Origin: Hemibagrus wyckioides
Lineage: Eukaryota > Chordata > Actinopteri > Siluriformes > Bagridae
Assembly: GCF_019097595.1 (NCBI RefSeq)
Contig: NC_080718.1
Span: forward strand, 13,992,157 to 14,056,156
DNA length: 64,000 nt
Direction of reading: 5' to 3'
Position 1 is the first letter of the stretch. Every line of letters begins with the position of its first letter. Shown here in pieces: positions 24,616-37,100 of this stretch. Both the position numbers and the translations under genes were made by a program. Below the pieces are notes generated by a model that was given only the letters and a program-made list of their open reading frames with translations, was not told where the DNA came from and did not search any database.

Positions 24616-27316
24616 CAGGCTCACTACAGTGGCAGCTTATGTGTTTTAAAATAGGGGAAGTACAGGATTGTTATTGACTGTCTGTGTTGGTTCTGTTTTA
24701 TCTATTTCATCTGTTGATCTGGCCACTGTTTCTCCAGCTCTCCTCATAAGAGAAGTAAGTAAGAGTGTCCAAAATCAAATTTACAAATTCAGCGAATGGC
24801 ATTGTCACACTAAAAAGCATCTAAACTGATAACTAGCTAGCTAAATTTCACGAATAAAGGTAGTGCCAGCCAGCTAGCTATACCTGTAAATAAACAAACA
24901 AGTTTTAAAACCTACACAAACAATCAAAAATAACTTAACCATACTTGCAAAATTTTTTTCCTAAGCTTACCAATTGCAAAGATAAAACTAACAAGGCTAC
25001 TGACCACTACTGCAGCTCTGAGCACACTGTGAGTCAGAGTAACACCAATATGTTTGTGATGTCAGTCATTTTCATTATCTTTTCAGTGATTGGCAGTTGA
25101 TTATGAGGTTCAGCCCTTTTGAGAGATCTCCCAATCATCAGACATCCAACTGTGTGTCCAAATGGGACAAGCAAAAGACGCACTGTTCAATAAGTCTTTC
25201 TATGCAAAACCCATCCTTCCATATACCCACTTGCTCCCAGTGACCCAGAAAGCCTGCTGTCCAATGTTTATCTTTGCACAAATTTAAATCTGTCATGGGA
25301 TCCCAGTGAAGCCATGTGTTGACTGAATTCTACTGACAATGTGCCCACAGGCTTCAAAACAGATCTTGACACAGACTTTGCTGTCCACCAAAACTAGTTT
25401 TGTATTACATAATAGAAGAGCACGCTATTGCAGTTGATTTTAAGATCTGCTAAAATATTGAATTTCACCAAGCATGCTGAAAAATACAGAGACATTTGTA
25501 AACATTTCATTGCCGCATTTTAATCAAATTTTAAGGCAGGCTAGGCTTCCCATGTAGTCATAAAGTAATCGGCTGTCAGTCACAAAGTACAGATTACTGT
25601 CTGTTATAACCAAACACTGGAAGCAACCAGGAGCCAACTGGTGGAACAGGAACATAGTGAGCTTCTCAACTTACAAGAGCATCTCATAAGAGAGAGAGAG
25701 AGCAGATGAATCCCTTTCATATGAGCTTTAGCTTCAGGCTTCAGGGTTCAATACAAGTGCTGCAGTGGTTTCAACAGCGGCTGAGCTCAATAAGTCCTTT
25801 TGTATGACATTGTAACTCTTGTTAAAAAAGTATGCTTGTTCTGTTGAAATTTAATTTAGATCACATTTTATTATCATGTTTTTTTTTTTGTTTGTTTGTT
25901 TTTTTCTTCAACCCAACATGAACGCATGAGATTTAGAAGGATTTTCTATAACATCTTCCTCTAAGGCTGATGACGCATTATGCAGATAAAATGCTTGTGT
26001 TATGAATTAGTCTTGGCCTTTCACTAAATTTGCCCTAATTTCAGTATGACTCAGTTTAGAATGAATGGTTCGATATAACCCATGATACGAATGAAACTTC
26101 TCTATGGAAATGTTATAGTTTTCTGTAAGCTTTTAAAACCTTTTACCTTTTTTTTTTGGTAGTTGAATGTTTATCATTTTACTTGTTAAAAAACGAAGAA
26201 CCAGAAACATGACACAACTGCTAAAAAAGAAATTTTATTTATTTTTTTTATTATTATTTATTATTTTATTAGTTTTTATTTTATTTTATTATTATTATCA
26301 TTAATTCATATTCATTCAATGACATTTATTTTAGCAACTGATTTGTAACGAGCCAATAATATGATCACTACTTTTTCACCTTTTGGATCATTTGATATTA
26401 GTTTAAAATAATCTATCTAGCACAATTACAGCTAATTGTAAGTTGAGAATGGGAACATTTAACTAAAATAAGGTTGTAATTGTACCTGGAGTGAACATGA
26501 AATGAAATAACGTTTTCAGGCTAATGAGCCATAGTATTATCAAAGACCTATTTACTCATTTTGTTTTTTATTCTAGTCCAGCTCATATTTCTGTAATAGG
26601 TTCCAGGATCTAGACCTACATTGTTACAGACACCCAGTTCTTAGAGCACTAATTTCAGCAGCTTCCTTAGTTTTCTACACAATGCTAGACTTTTCTCTAG
26701 CTGATTATTAACTCAGGTTTTGGGTTTCTAAAGCTTACTCTTCTGTTTTAGTATTACATATAGAGTTACTTCCACAAATCCTAAAGTGTCTCTGGCTCAA
26801 TTAATGAAAAATACATATATTCAATTTAATATTCAACCCTGACCAACAGAGACATTGGATTTAGGAGATTTGATTTTTAGGAGATTGGATTTCAGGAGTT
26901 TAAGAAAAACCAAAACTAAAATAGGGAAACATCTGAGATTTAGCAGTTAAGCTTTCATAGTATAATCATGTTTCTTAGAAATATAAAAGTCTAAAAGTTT
27001 AAGAGCTATTATTTCGTTCTTTCGTTCCCTCTTAGTCACACTGCACATGACCACTTCTGTGATATTGTGCAACTTCCTCTGATTGAGAAGTAGAGTAGTT
27101 ACCAAAAATGTGACTTCCAGATTTAACATTTTTTTTCCTGAAGCAGCAGAAATTCAGAAAGTCACTGCATGTGATTTTACTCATGTTTAGGGGTGTTGGG
27201 TTGAAAGGTTAGGGTTACATGTATTACATTACATTAGTTGGGGTTGAGGTAAGGGTTGGGGTTAGGGATTATGGTGATGTTGGGGGTAGGTTTAGTGTTT
27301 CAGTGATCGATGCCAT
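24616..27316. other. Intergenic, no gene seen
   Basis: AT-rich sequence with a low-complexity TTTTA/ATT patch at 26230-26300. A G/T-rich stretch near 27185-27290 has irregular GGGTTAGGG-like units. Confidence 0.5.
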
Positions 27317-27375
27317 AAAGAAGAAGAAGAAGAAGAAGAAGAAGAAGAAGAAGAAGAAGAAGAAGAAGAAGAAGG
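27317..27375. repeat. (AAG)n trinucleotide repeat
   Basis: About 59 bp of uninterrupted purine AAG units, one of the cleanest trinucleotide repeats in the window. Confidence 0.97.
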
Positions 27376-27889
27376 AACTAGGAAGCTTAAAAAAGGGGAG
27401 AAACATTGAAAACACAAAATTGTTATAAATTAATATTTATTCAGTCAGTTTGTTAGAGTGTTTCAAAGGCCTGCTGTTTCCACTCAAGTAAAAGAAAGTA
27501 AGGCAAAACACCTCAGTGATGTGAATGACTTCTTGGCTGAAAGCAACTCGCATATAAATATATTGTATGTACATATTGCAAACATATGCTCTCAATGGTC
27601 AACCAATCACATCTTATTATGCACATCAGACCATAGTATATTGCACTCCTGTCTGACAGTTTGATGAAAACTGTGTCCTTACCGTCTGACAAGATGTCAC
27701 TGACACTGACATATAACCACAGATGTTACATGTCATCATGTCAACAAATGTAGTTCTAGCTTATCAAATGTATTTTACACAAGTTTGCTCAGGTTTCTTT
27801 TTAAACCATCCCTTTTTACTGTGCTTTTTCAGAGGTTTATCTCCTCTCCTCTTTCCTTTTCTCTCATGTCTTTTCCTTTCTTTTGTTAT

Positions 27890-27949
27890 CCTTTCCTTTC
27901 CTTTCCTTTCCTTTCCTTTCCTTTCCTTTCCTTTCCATTCCTTTCCTTT
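27890..27949. repeat. (CTTTC)n pentanucleotide repeat
   Basis: About 12 pentamer units on the plus strand with one interruption (ctttccattc). The flanks are also T/C-rich. Confidence 0.95.
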
Positions 27950-28163
27950 ATTCATTCCATCTGCTTAAGTTGTATTCCTCAGAGCAGTGTAAAAGCAGTG
28001 AAGAGGGTTTTTTGGCCCTGGACTCGTGCTTATATTATATCCAAACGTTTCTTCAGTGGTCCTCCGCCCACTGCTTTCCTCCCTTTCTGATTCTGTAAGT
28101 ATTTATATTTATTTAATTTGTGGTAAAGAGAAAAAAGAGAGAAGAGGAGATGTTCGAGGCAAA

Positions 28164-28165
28164 GT

Positions 28166-28223
<58 letters not shown>
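28164..28223. repeat. (GT)n(GA)n compound microsatellite
   Basis: About 13 GT units are followed directly by about 16 AG units. Confidence 0.95.
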
Positions 28224-28227
<4 letters not shown>

Positions 28228-29227
28228 ATCTGAAGGGCATAAATCGGTAGGGGAGTTATTTTTGAGCAACACTGAAGCCTGTAGGGGTTCCTGTGAGGTC
28301 ATAGGGTTCATACCGCAAGTTAAGGAAGTCAATTCAGAATCTGGTTAAAACTCAAATTCCAGTTCAGTCTCTGAGATTTTCTTTTATTTTTCCCCATACC
28401 TTTTGAAGTCAAAGTGACCAGAAACTCAAGAGTAAATACACACAGATGTTTCTAGTTTGCTACAGTAAGCAGACTGTTAATATAATGATTTCAGTGAAAC
28501 TAACAAAGGCAGTGTTGAATGATATGAATGATGTGTAAACTCTATCACTAGGACAGATTCATGAGATTAACTGATGATTTAGAAACTAGCAGACGTCCAG
28601 TTCGTGAGAACAGATGTACTTGCACTTATATCCTTTTTCAAATGATAAGATTATAAATAAATAAATAAACAAATACTCTTAAAATAAAGAGTAAGTGTAG
28701 AATAATGTTATTCTAGCTTATAGCTAATACACAAGTCAGTGGAAAGTGTGAGTTTTGTGAGGACATTACTGTGTATAGTGGGGGGTTTTTTTGTAAGCAA
28801 ACCTGAAGCTTTTACTTAAAAGATGAGTGAGCTTTAGGTTTAAGGTTACTTTTAGCTGTAGGCTAATCATTATAATTAACATCATTCATTATTATGGCAG
28901 TGGAAGGTCCTTACACGGATATTAAAATGAACTTGTATGTGTTGTAGGTCTCACATAACCAGTTATATCAAAGTCTGTCTACGGGAAGTGCAGAAGTGTC
29001 ACATGATGCTGTTAGAATCGCTAAGAATGTCGCCATGTAGCATTCACATGAACAACTATAAACACAAACACACACTGGCTGTCGAGAGTGTGTCGAAACC
29101 AAGTTCCTGACCCTTGAGTTTGGATATTGCAAGGAAGTTAGTGATGACAGTGTGTGCTCTGTAAAGTCAGAGGTCAGGCTAGGGAGGGGTCAGTCAGATG
29201 CAGGGTGTTGATGGATAGCCTACAAGC

Positions 29228-29299
29228 TTGTGTGTGTGTGTGTGTGTGTATCTGTGTGTGTGTGTCTGTGTGTGTGTGTCTGTGTGTGTGTGTCTGTGT
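29228..29299. repeat. (GT)n microsatellite with CT interruptions
   Basis: A 72-bp GT-rich tract with interruptions at about 12-16 bp spacing (tctgtg), suggesting higher-order duplication of a GT block. Confidence 0.9.
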
Positions 29300-29472
29300 A
29301 CATTTAGTATGTGTATATATTTTGTGTATGTGTTGTTTGGACCTAGTCTCTTGTCTCATTTTTTTTATCTTCTCTCTCTGTCCTAAACAGGAACCTGTTC
29401 TGCTTCAGGAGCAGCCATGTACAATGATAAATATCTTGACACACTGATAAACACTGTTTACTTCATATTTGA

Positions 29473-29633
29473 CCTCCCTCTCTCTCTCTCTCTCATTCAC
29501 TCTCTCTCTCTCTCTCACCCACACACACAGACAGGCAGGAAAACAGGGTGAATAAAAGATGCCATAACCTCATTTACAGCAATGTAGGCAATAGATAAGA
29601 AATAAAGTAATAAAGAATAATATACCACTTACC

Positions 29634-29667
<34 letters not shown>
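29473..29667. repeat. Paired (CT)n and (GA)n tracts
   Basis: A (CT)n tract at 29473-29518 and a (GA)n tract at 29637-29667 flank about 120 bp of unique sequence. Being complementary, they could form a long-range hairpin in single-stranded form. Confidence 0.8.
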
Positions 29668-29671
<4 letters not shown>

Positions 29672-30749
29672 TTATAGGATCAAATTTTAATTACAGTATA
29701 TAACGTTAGATGTGGTACCATTAGAGTCATAAGACACATAAGACATTATGTGCTTAGCGCTTTTTTTTTGGAAACATGCATGCTGCTCAAATCTTGAATC
29801 TTGAAAATCTATGTCAGAAAGTAAAGTCAAGCTCTCTCTTGTAATACTAAAGTAAGGATGCTATATACACTGAGCTTGAGAATTTCTAGTGAAAAGGCTA
29901 CAGTAGACCACTGTGTTGGTTTATTTTGGGGAAGAAGCATACACTGCCAACTGCTGTTGTCTCTGTGTACTGCATCCCTGTGTTCATGTTTATTGATGCA
30001 CTTTACCACGAAGTCACTTTTTTTTGTAAATGAATAACCACATTAACACACAATAAACTAGACTAGTCCAATTCCAACACAAACATAAGCACGCGGATGT
30101 GCTATTGCCCTCTAGGTTTAAAAACAAAAAAGAAAACTGCATTTATATAATGTTAATACTAACAATATGAGATTTGCCTATACTGATATGCAGATATTTA
30201 AGTTTTATGACAGTTGGGATAGAGCATAAAGATGCCATTGTTTCAAGGTCTGGTTTATCAGTTGTTCTGGCATACTAATGGAGTATTTTGTGTTATGTGG
30301 GTCAGTGGCAGTTACATAAGGTTGATAGATGACTGATCGGTAGATAGCATATCAGGATGTGCTGAGCACAGAGGGATTGCTGGAGAGAGGTGTGGATATG
30401 TGCCAGGTTTTAGGGCTATTGTAATTGAGTAAAGCTGATAAGGAGGTCAAGTGGAGATAACTAACCTCAAATATAAACCAAATTGTTTGGATAGATTATC
30501 TCTGTGAATTAGACCTGAATTGAAAGCAGGTTTATACTGTATATGCTTTTAGGGGTCTGTAATGTACTATAAATGAAATGTTTACTGTGTTGATACAGAG
30601 GGTTGAAAATCAACTGTTTCCCAATCAAAATCATGGCTCAAATGAAACGTGTGCTTTATTAGTTTTACACTTCCATTGATGGAGTCTGCTCTTCTGTTTA
30701 CACTCTGGAATTCTTTCACTGGATTCTTCAGCACTGACAGACAGTACTG

Positions 30750-30995
30750 TGTCTTTTCTCCAGGACAGGACAGGTGTCCACATTGGAGGTGCCAGGACAG
30801 CTCCAGGCCTGGCTCCACTGCCATCCCACTCAGGGTCAGAGGTTAATGGAGGCGAGCTGAGCCTCCCTCCCCCTGGATTTTAGTGGATTTGGTAAACAGT
30901 GGTGCTGTCACAGCAGATTAATAATGAGACAGGAGCACTGCACAGGGGGCTAATGGTCTCTTAGCCAGCCATGAAACTACTTACCACAACAGAGA
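30750..30995. other. Complex GC-richer stretch, candidate regulatory element
   Basis: About 245 bp of higher GC than the surroundings, free of simple repeats, with no coding signature. It stands out by composition only. Confidence 0.2.
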
Positions 30996-31410
30996 GAGAC
31001 AAGGTAGAGACAGAAAGTAAGAGACAAGGGGTATGACTCATAGGTTCATATTCTAATTATAGTACATTAGATGTGTCAGAAAAAACATTAGAATCATAAA
31101 CAAGAATGACTTTCAGTTGAATTTTTAATTGACTCAACCTCTTGCAGCACTTTAGATTTAGCTATGGTAAATGCCAGAACATGCTGTTGCCTTCTAATGT
31201 CTTCTGTCTGGCATCTAGCTCTCACAGCCGCAAAGCTTCGTCTTAAGGAAGCTATTTCATTCCATCAAAACCTTGGACACCTCAGGACTTTCCACCATGT
31301 CTCCAGGTCCAAGCACAGCTAAACTCTAAAAATGATACTTCATTTATGTATGTGAAATGCACAACCTCCTGTGATAGAAACTGAGCTAAAACATTTTCAA
31401 GCCTTTCCAG

Positions 31411-31458
<48 letters not shown>
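31411..31458. repeat. (CT)n(TA)n tract left of the Tc1-like element
   Basis: About 27 bp of CT passes into about 20 bp of TA, ending exactly at the left end of the transposon. Confidence 0.95.
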
Positions 31459-32703
31459 CACTATATTGCCAAAAGTATTCGCTCACCTGCCTTGACTCGC
31501 ATATGAAATTAAGTGACATCCCATTCCTAATCCATAGGGTTCGATATGACGTCGGTCCACCCTTTGCAGCTATAACAGCTTCAACTCTTCTGGGAAGGCT
31601 GTCCACAAGGTTTAGGAGTGTGTTTATGGGAATTTTTGACCATTCTTCCAGAAGCGCATTTGTGAGGTCACACACTGATGTTGGACGAGAAGGCCTGGCT
31701 CTCAGTCTCCACTCTAATTCATCCCAAAGGTGTTCTGTCGGGTTGAGGTCAGGACTCTGTGCAGGCCAGTCAAGTTCCTCCACACCAGACTCTGTCATCC
31801 ATGTCTTTATGGACCTTGCTTTGTGCACTGGTGCACAGTCATGTTGGAAGAGGAAGGGGCCAGCTCCAAACTGTTCCCACAAAGTTGGGAGCATGGAATT
31901 GTCCAAAATGTCTTGGTATGCTGAAGCATTCAGAGTTCCTTTCACTGGAACTAAGGGGCCAAGTCCAGCTCCTGAAAAACAACCCCACACCATAATCCCC
32001 CCTCCACCAAACTTTACACTTGGCACAATGCAGTCAGACAAGTACTGTTCTCCTGGCAACCGCCAAACCCAGACTCGTCCATCAGATTGCCAGATGGAGA
32101 AGCGCGATTCGTCACTCCAGAGAACACGTCTCCATTGCTCTAGAGTCCAGTGGCGGCGTGCTTTACACCACTGCATCCGACGCTTTGCATTGCACTTGGT
32201 GATGTATGGCTTGGATGCAGCTGCTCGGCCATGGAAACCCATTCCATGAAGCTCTCTGCGCACTGTTCTTGAGCTAATCTGAAGGCCACATGAAGTTTGG
32301 AGGTCTGTAGCGATTGACTCTACAGAAAGTTGGCGACCTCTTCGCACTATGCGCCTCAGCATCCGCTGACCCTGCTCCGTCAGTTTACGTGGCCTACCAC
32401 TTCGTGGCTGAGTTGCTGTCGTTCCCAAACACTTTCACGTTCTTATAATACAGCTGACAGTTGACTGTGGAATATTTAGGAGCGAGGAAATTTCACGACT
32501 GGATTTGTTGCACAGGTGGCATCCTATCACAGTTCCACACTGGAATTTACTGAGCTCCTGAGAGCGACCCATTCTTTCACAAATGTTTGTAAAAACAGTC
32601 TGCATGCCTAGGTGCTTGATTTTATACACCTGTGGCCATGGAAGTGATTGGAACACCTGATTCTGATTATTTGGATGGGTGAGCGAATACTTTTGGCAAT
32701 ATA

Positions 32704-32706
<3 letters not shown>
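31459..32706 (-). mobile_element. Tc1/mariner-like DNA transposon, near complete (1,248 bp)
   Basis: Both ends carry the inverted repeat CACTATATTGCCAAAAGTAT and onward, identical for 29 bases (31459-31487 and 32678-32706). It is flanked by TA on both sides, the target duplication expected of Tc1/mariner elements. The element lies inside a TA microsatellite, so the exact duplicated TA cannot be distinguished from the array. One transposase gene on the minus strand occupies most of the interior. Near-identical ends suggest recent activity. Confidence 0.95.
31462..32572 (-). pseudogene. Tc1-like transposase with one in-frame stop
   Basis: A cut-and-paste transposase reads from ATG at 32572 on the minus strand. 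The N-terminal DNA-binding helix-turn-helix (MGRSQELSKF... onward) runs to codon 45. Codon 46 is TGA (32437-32435), where related fish copies have tryptophan. The same frame then continues unbroken, so this is a nonsense change and not a frameshift. A GRPRK motif follows. The DD34E triad is intact: D154 (WSDES), D245 (HDCAP) and E280 (PTEHLWDE), numbering through the stop. No stop occurs at the usual C-terminus after GGPTSY; the frame runs on through the terminal repeat into flanking TA repeats, so the end given is arbitrary. As it stands only a short N-terminal peptide or an internally initiated fragment could be made. Confidence 0.9.

Positions 32707-32754
<48 letters not shown>
32707..32754. 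repeat. (TA)n microsatellite between two Tc1-like elements
   Basis: About 24 TA units, contiguous with the right end of the 31459 element on one side and the left end of a second Tc1-like remnant on the other. Confidence 0.95.
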
Positions 32755-32755
<1 letters not shown>

Positions 32756-33045
32756 TACCGCTCAAAAGTTTGGGATCACTTGCAGATTTCAGCTACGGAG
32801 GAAGACTCCATCAGCCAATCCATCTTGTAGGAGATGCTCCAGGAAGCATGGGGTGAAATCTCATCAGATTATCTTGAAAAATTGACAGCTAGAATGCCCG
32901 TGCTATAATTGCTGCAAATGTGGGTTTTTTTTTGATGAAGGCAAAGCTTGAAGAAAACATTCATCATTTCCATCAAAACCACTATTATTAGCTCTAACAT
33001 GTCAGCATGCCTGTTCTTTTGCTATATTCAGACTAATTTTGTGTG
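32755..33045. mobile_element. Second Tc1-like family, internally deleted remnant
   Basis: Begins actaccgctcaaaagtttgg, the characteristic terminal repeat of a different, widespread fish Tc1-like family (ctaccgttcaaaagtttggggtcac type). Interior parts such as gctccaggaagcatggggtgaaa and ttgacagctagaatg match that family's 3' transposase side in inverted orientation. Most of the gene is missing. The right end is indistinct and runs into another TA tract at 33046-33080. Confidence 0.7.
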
Positions 33046-33080
33046 TGTATATATATATATATACATATATACACACACAC
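33046..33080. repeat. (GT)(TA)(CA) compound microsatellite
   Basis: gtgtgt, then TA units, then acacac. Confidence 0.85.
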
Positions 33081-34058
33081 GCATACACAAACATGTATAC
33101 TCTCACACAGAGGGAGCTGTCAGTTGGCCAGCAGGAGGTCAAACCTTCTGCTTTCTTCTAGTTCTTTTACTAGCCTTCATTGTACAGAGTTCACAATAGA
33201 AATAAGACTTTGATCTTTAGGGGGCACAACAGAAACACCCCCATCTGAAGCTCCCTCTTTCTAAGCCTTGACCTTCCTCCCCACCACTCAAATGGCAATG
33301 GTGGACATTAGGAAATTAAGAAGGCGGGGTGGTGATCGTTAAATAACTGCCATTTTAATGTTTACAATGAGACTTCTGTTTCTTATTTATTACATCACAT
33401 ATTTTCATTCTTTTATTTTCCACTTCCTCACTAACATTAGGACAGGAGGAACAGGGTGGTTAGACATTCTTGAAGGACAAGAGTGAAGTGTCAGGTAGTA
33501 GTACTGTATGAGCTTAATGTTTTGGCCTAGAACACATATCACCACTGTTTCTAGTTATGCACAGTCTCAGGGCCACATCTCTGATTGGGATTCCCAGGCT
33601 ATAGTTTGGCTCTCACCACTGTATTCAGCTCCCCTCTCCATCCTTTTTTCTCCTCCCCCTCTCTAAGTTTTTTAGGCTTCCAGCTGCCCTCACTTTCTCC
33701 AATAGGCCAACGCTCCAGTGAGCCTTTATAGAGGCCATGCCAAATCTGCATTGTCTCTCCTGCTTGGCTCTCTGCCAATACCTCGCCTGCTTTTCGAAAA
33801 CTCGTCCAACTCAAACTCCCAACCTTTTCTGCTCTCCTTTCTTTTCTTTCCTTCTTTTTATCTTCTCTTTTCATTTGAGCTCCTTTCTCTCCCTGGCTTT
33901 GCTTTTATTCCCTCTCTACACCATGGAGCTGGTGAATATTTATTGATGCTGCTGTAGAATGCCATTGTCTAAATGAATGGCTGGAGTACAGGAGAGGAGG
34001 GACTGACAGAATGCTGCTCTCACTCAATGAACAATATGTTTCCCTTGATTAACAGAGA

Positions 34059-34089
<31 letters not shown>

Positions 34090-34155
34090 AAGAATTAGTT
34101 ACTAATTCAGGTTGCTAGTCTATGCTTGTCAAAGTCTACCCCTCCTCCAATTTTT

Positions 34156-34189
<34 letters not shown>

Positions 34190-37100
34190 CTTTTTCTCGG
34201 GTGTGTTGTAATGTATGAACATGGCCCATGGCCGTTCAGGGCAGCTCTGTGTGAGAGCAAATGAATTTGTCCTCATGTGAACATCCCTGTTCACCCCTTT
34301 GCAACACAATAGTTTGATCCCCTCAGGCCTCTCAAGTCAGTCACACCATCCTCCCACAATCAGGGGGAAGGATAGCAGTGCCCTCCATGACATTCCCTTC
34401 ACACCTGAAGTAAACACAGGTGACACATGACAAATGGGCCTTCGGTATCAGGTGTCGTAAGGGAGGGAAATTTATAAAGTAACAGACAAAGACAAGCAGA
34501 CACAAAAAGTCCATATCTAACATTACAGCTCAGGAGACTGCCCCATTGCTGAGCGCTCAACTTAAGTCTAACCACAAGAACAAGCATGCTTCGGTCCCAA
34601 ATCCCTCCTCTTATATCCATGGAGCTGGACTGGTGTTCTCATGCTCTGTCCTGTTTTCTTGAACACAGTTCATCAGGACGACCTGCTCTGATTAAATCCA
34701 GACGGCAGGACACAGCACAAGGCCCTCTCTCATGGCGCCTGACTCTTTGTCCCTTTCCTCCCTCTCCCTTACAAAGCCTGGCTGGAGACCCTCACTGGGC
34801 AGGAAGTTGTGCGTTAACTGCACAGCCAGGTCAAAACAGACATTCAGTTGTGTATGTCATCTAATCTCTGCTGGTGGTCATGTTTTTGGGGTGGCTTGTT
34901 GTAATTGCTGGTGAGTGAGGAGGTTATTTGACTGAAAACATCTTCTTCAAGTGCCTGTGAATGGCCTTCATGGCTATTGTGTCATCTGTGGATGCTTTGC
35001 ACTCAGGTTTGGTCTGTTTACAGAAACTCTGGAGCTTAAAAGAGGTCAAATGTTGTCACACCCACTCTGCCCTCTGAGTTTAAGAACTCCATTAATTATG
35101 CTGTGGTGTGTTTCCTGTCTGCCAACAGCTGGGTGACCATTCAGCTTTGACCTCCTCATCATGGATAATGTTGTCATCCACATGGGGCAGAGATCAGTAG
35201 ACTCAACTGTTTTAAACATGTTAATTTAAAGTAAAGTCTCCTTGTTTTTCTTCTCTTCATTCTCTTGCTATGTGCCAGTGTCCCTGTATAAGGCTTAAAT
35301 ACCTAACTGTGCCAAAAGACATCCCTAGTCCCTAGTGTAAAGCAGCACATCCCATTGGAGGCACAGAGTGGAACTGTCTCAGTCTGTCTCACTCATTTAC
35401 CCTCTGTTTTAAATGGAAGTCATGCCCACTTTTGTTATTTAGTGAAAAAGTTGATGGTAGGACTAGGGAGCACAAAAGCAGCAAGGCCCTAGGCCAAACA
35501 TCACCTAACCCCACCCAAGAGAGCTCTCAAAGGAGATGTAACAAGAGACCCACACTGCAGCACACATTGTAAAACACACACACACAGACACACACACACA
35601 CCCCAGAGATATGCAGTATGTACCACTCTCCCAATTCTAATAAATAGATTTTTATTCTACAATTTTTTAAACGATACAGTTTATACTTAATGTTTATGAT
35701 TGGTTTATTCTACCACTCAAAATACCTTTACAGGAGGTCCCCAGTTAATAACTAAGGTCCTCGCTAGGTTTCAAACATGACAAATGACAAAGCACCTCTT
35801 CAGTTTCACATTCTTTGGCAATCATGAGGTTAACCTCTCTGCTCATTCTCACTGTGTGTCAAAATCTGGTCATTAGCTGTGGGCTATAGAGTGAGCTGCA
35901 CTGGGGATTGTGGTGTTGCTGGTCAGTTGTCTGAAGTAAGTAAATGACGAGTTGTCAGAGGGGATTGGCCAGGGCCCATTGGGCACAGTGAGAGGTTGAC
36001 GAGGGTCAGATGGGCCAGGGGCAGGGTTAATAACTGACCCAAAACTAGAGTTTGCTTTCCTGTGAATGGCTGGTCTTTAATGTGTGCCACTGATTACTGT
36101 GCCCCCTGCTGTTCTGGCACAGAGATCCGGTGTGTGTGTAGTTCTTTGTGGGTTTTACTGATGCTCAGTGAATAGGCCATTTGTGACAATGAGGGGGAAC
36201 ACAGCAGCAAATCAAATAATGATTGACCTGACTATATCAAAGGGCCACTTTAGTTTGGGTTAAACTGGGACACATAATTCCCTTTTGTCTCGGGCTGTCA
36301 AATCTTCTTTCATTGGGACTCATGCCTGATGCTTGATCATTGAGCAACAAGAATTTTAAATCTGAACTTAACAAACAGGAATTCAGTAATTTCTTTACAC
36401 TGTTATGTTGTTACTGCATTATGCTAATCTGAAATGTTCTTCACAATTGGGATTACACAATAACTTGTTTTCTGTGTAAACAAGGTGCCTGGCTTGCTGG
36501 AATTTGCTGTAGATTAGTTATATCTCAAAAGCCTTGAGATGAGATTGTAGAATCTTGTCTGTATTCTCTGGCCACCCGATATCATTAGGTTCAAAAGAGT
36601 GAGTTTAGAGTTCAGAAGTGTTTTTTTGCAAACTAGGTAGAGGAATTATTAAAGTATGTTATCGCACATATTAGAAGCCCAAAACATTTTCTGATTTGTT
36701 TATGCTGTATTGGTCACCTACTGGAGTTATTCTATACTTGATAGATGTAATGAGTTCGGATTAGGACAGTAATGCTGGCTTAACCAAATGAACTAACTTA
36801 ACCAAGTTAACCAAATATTATTATATTTATTGGAACACACCAGCTCATTGGTTTTGAATTTAGATTTGAAGAAGTCCTCTTTACTACCTTATATGACTGC
36901 TATCTGAACTCATGCAAGTGTTTCATTGTATATGAAGAGCTCCGGGGTTCTTCATTCATCAAGTCATTATAACATTCTTTCAACACTATAACCTAACCAT
37001 ATTGTACTACATTAGAGTTTGATCAAACATAATGACTTTTTGTCATAATGGCACATTATGTTTTTACAATCCAAACACTGAGAACGACTCTATTGTGCTG

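Noticed and set aside
27185..27290. Interstitial telomere repeat
   Set aside because: Units are irregular (ggttaggg, gggttgggg, gtaggttta); no run of exact TTAGGG copies.
27723..28348. Overlapping frames rich in FPFLS, KERKG, CVCV and RERE
   Set aside because: Translations of the CTTTC, GT and GA repeats.
31371..32249. 292-codon plus-strand open frame
   Set aside because: It is the antisense of the Tc1-like transposase, starts inside a CT/TA repeat and has no family features of its own.
32429..32440. Frameshift in the Tc1-like transposase
   Set aside because: The two open segments are in the same frame; codon counting shows a single TGA nonsense codon, not an insertion or deletion.
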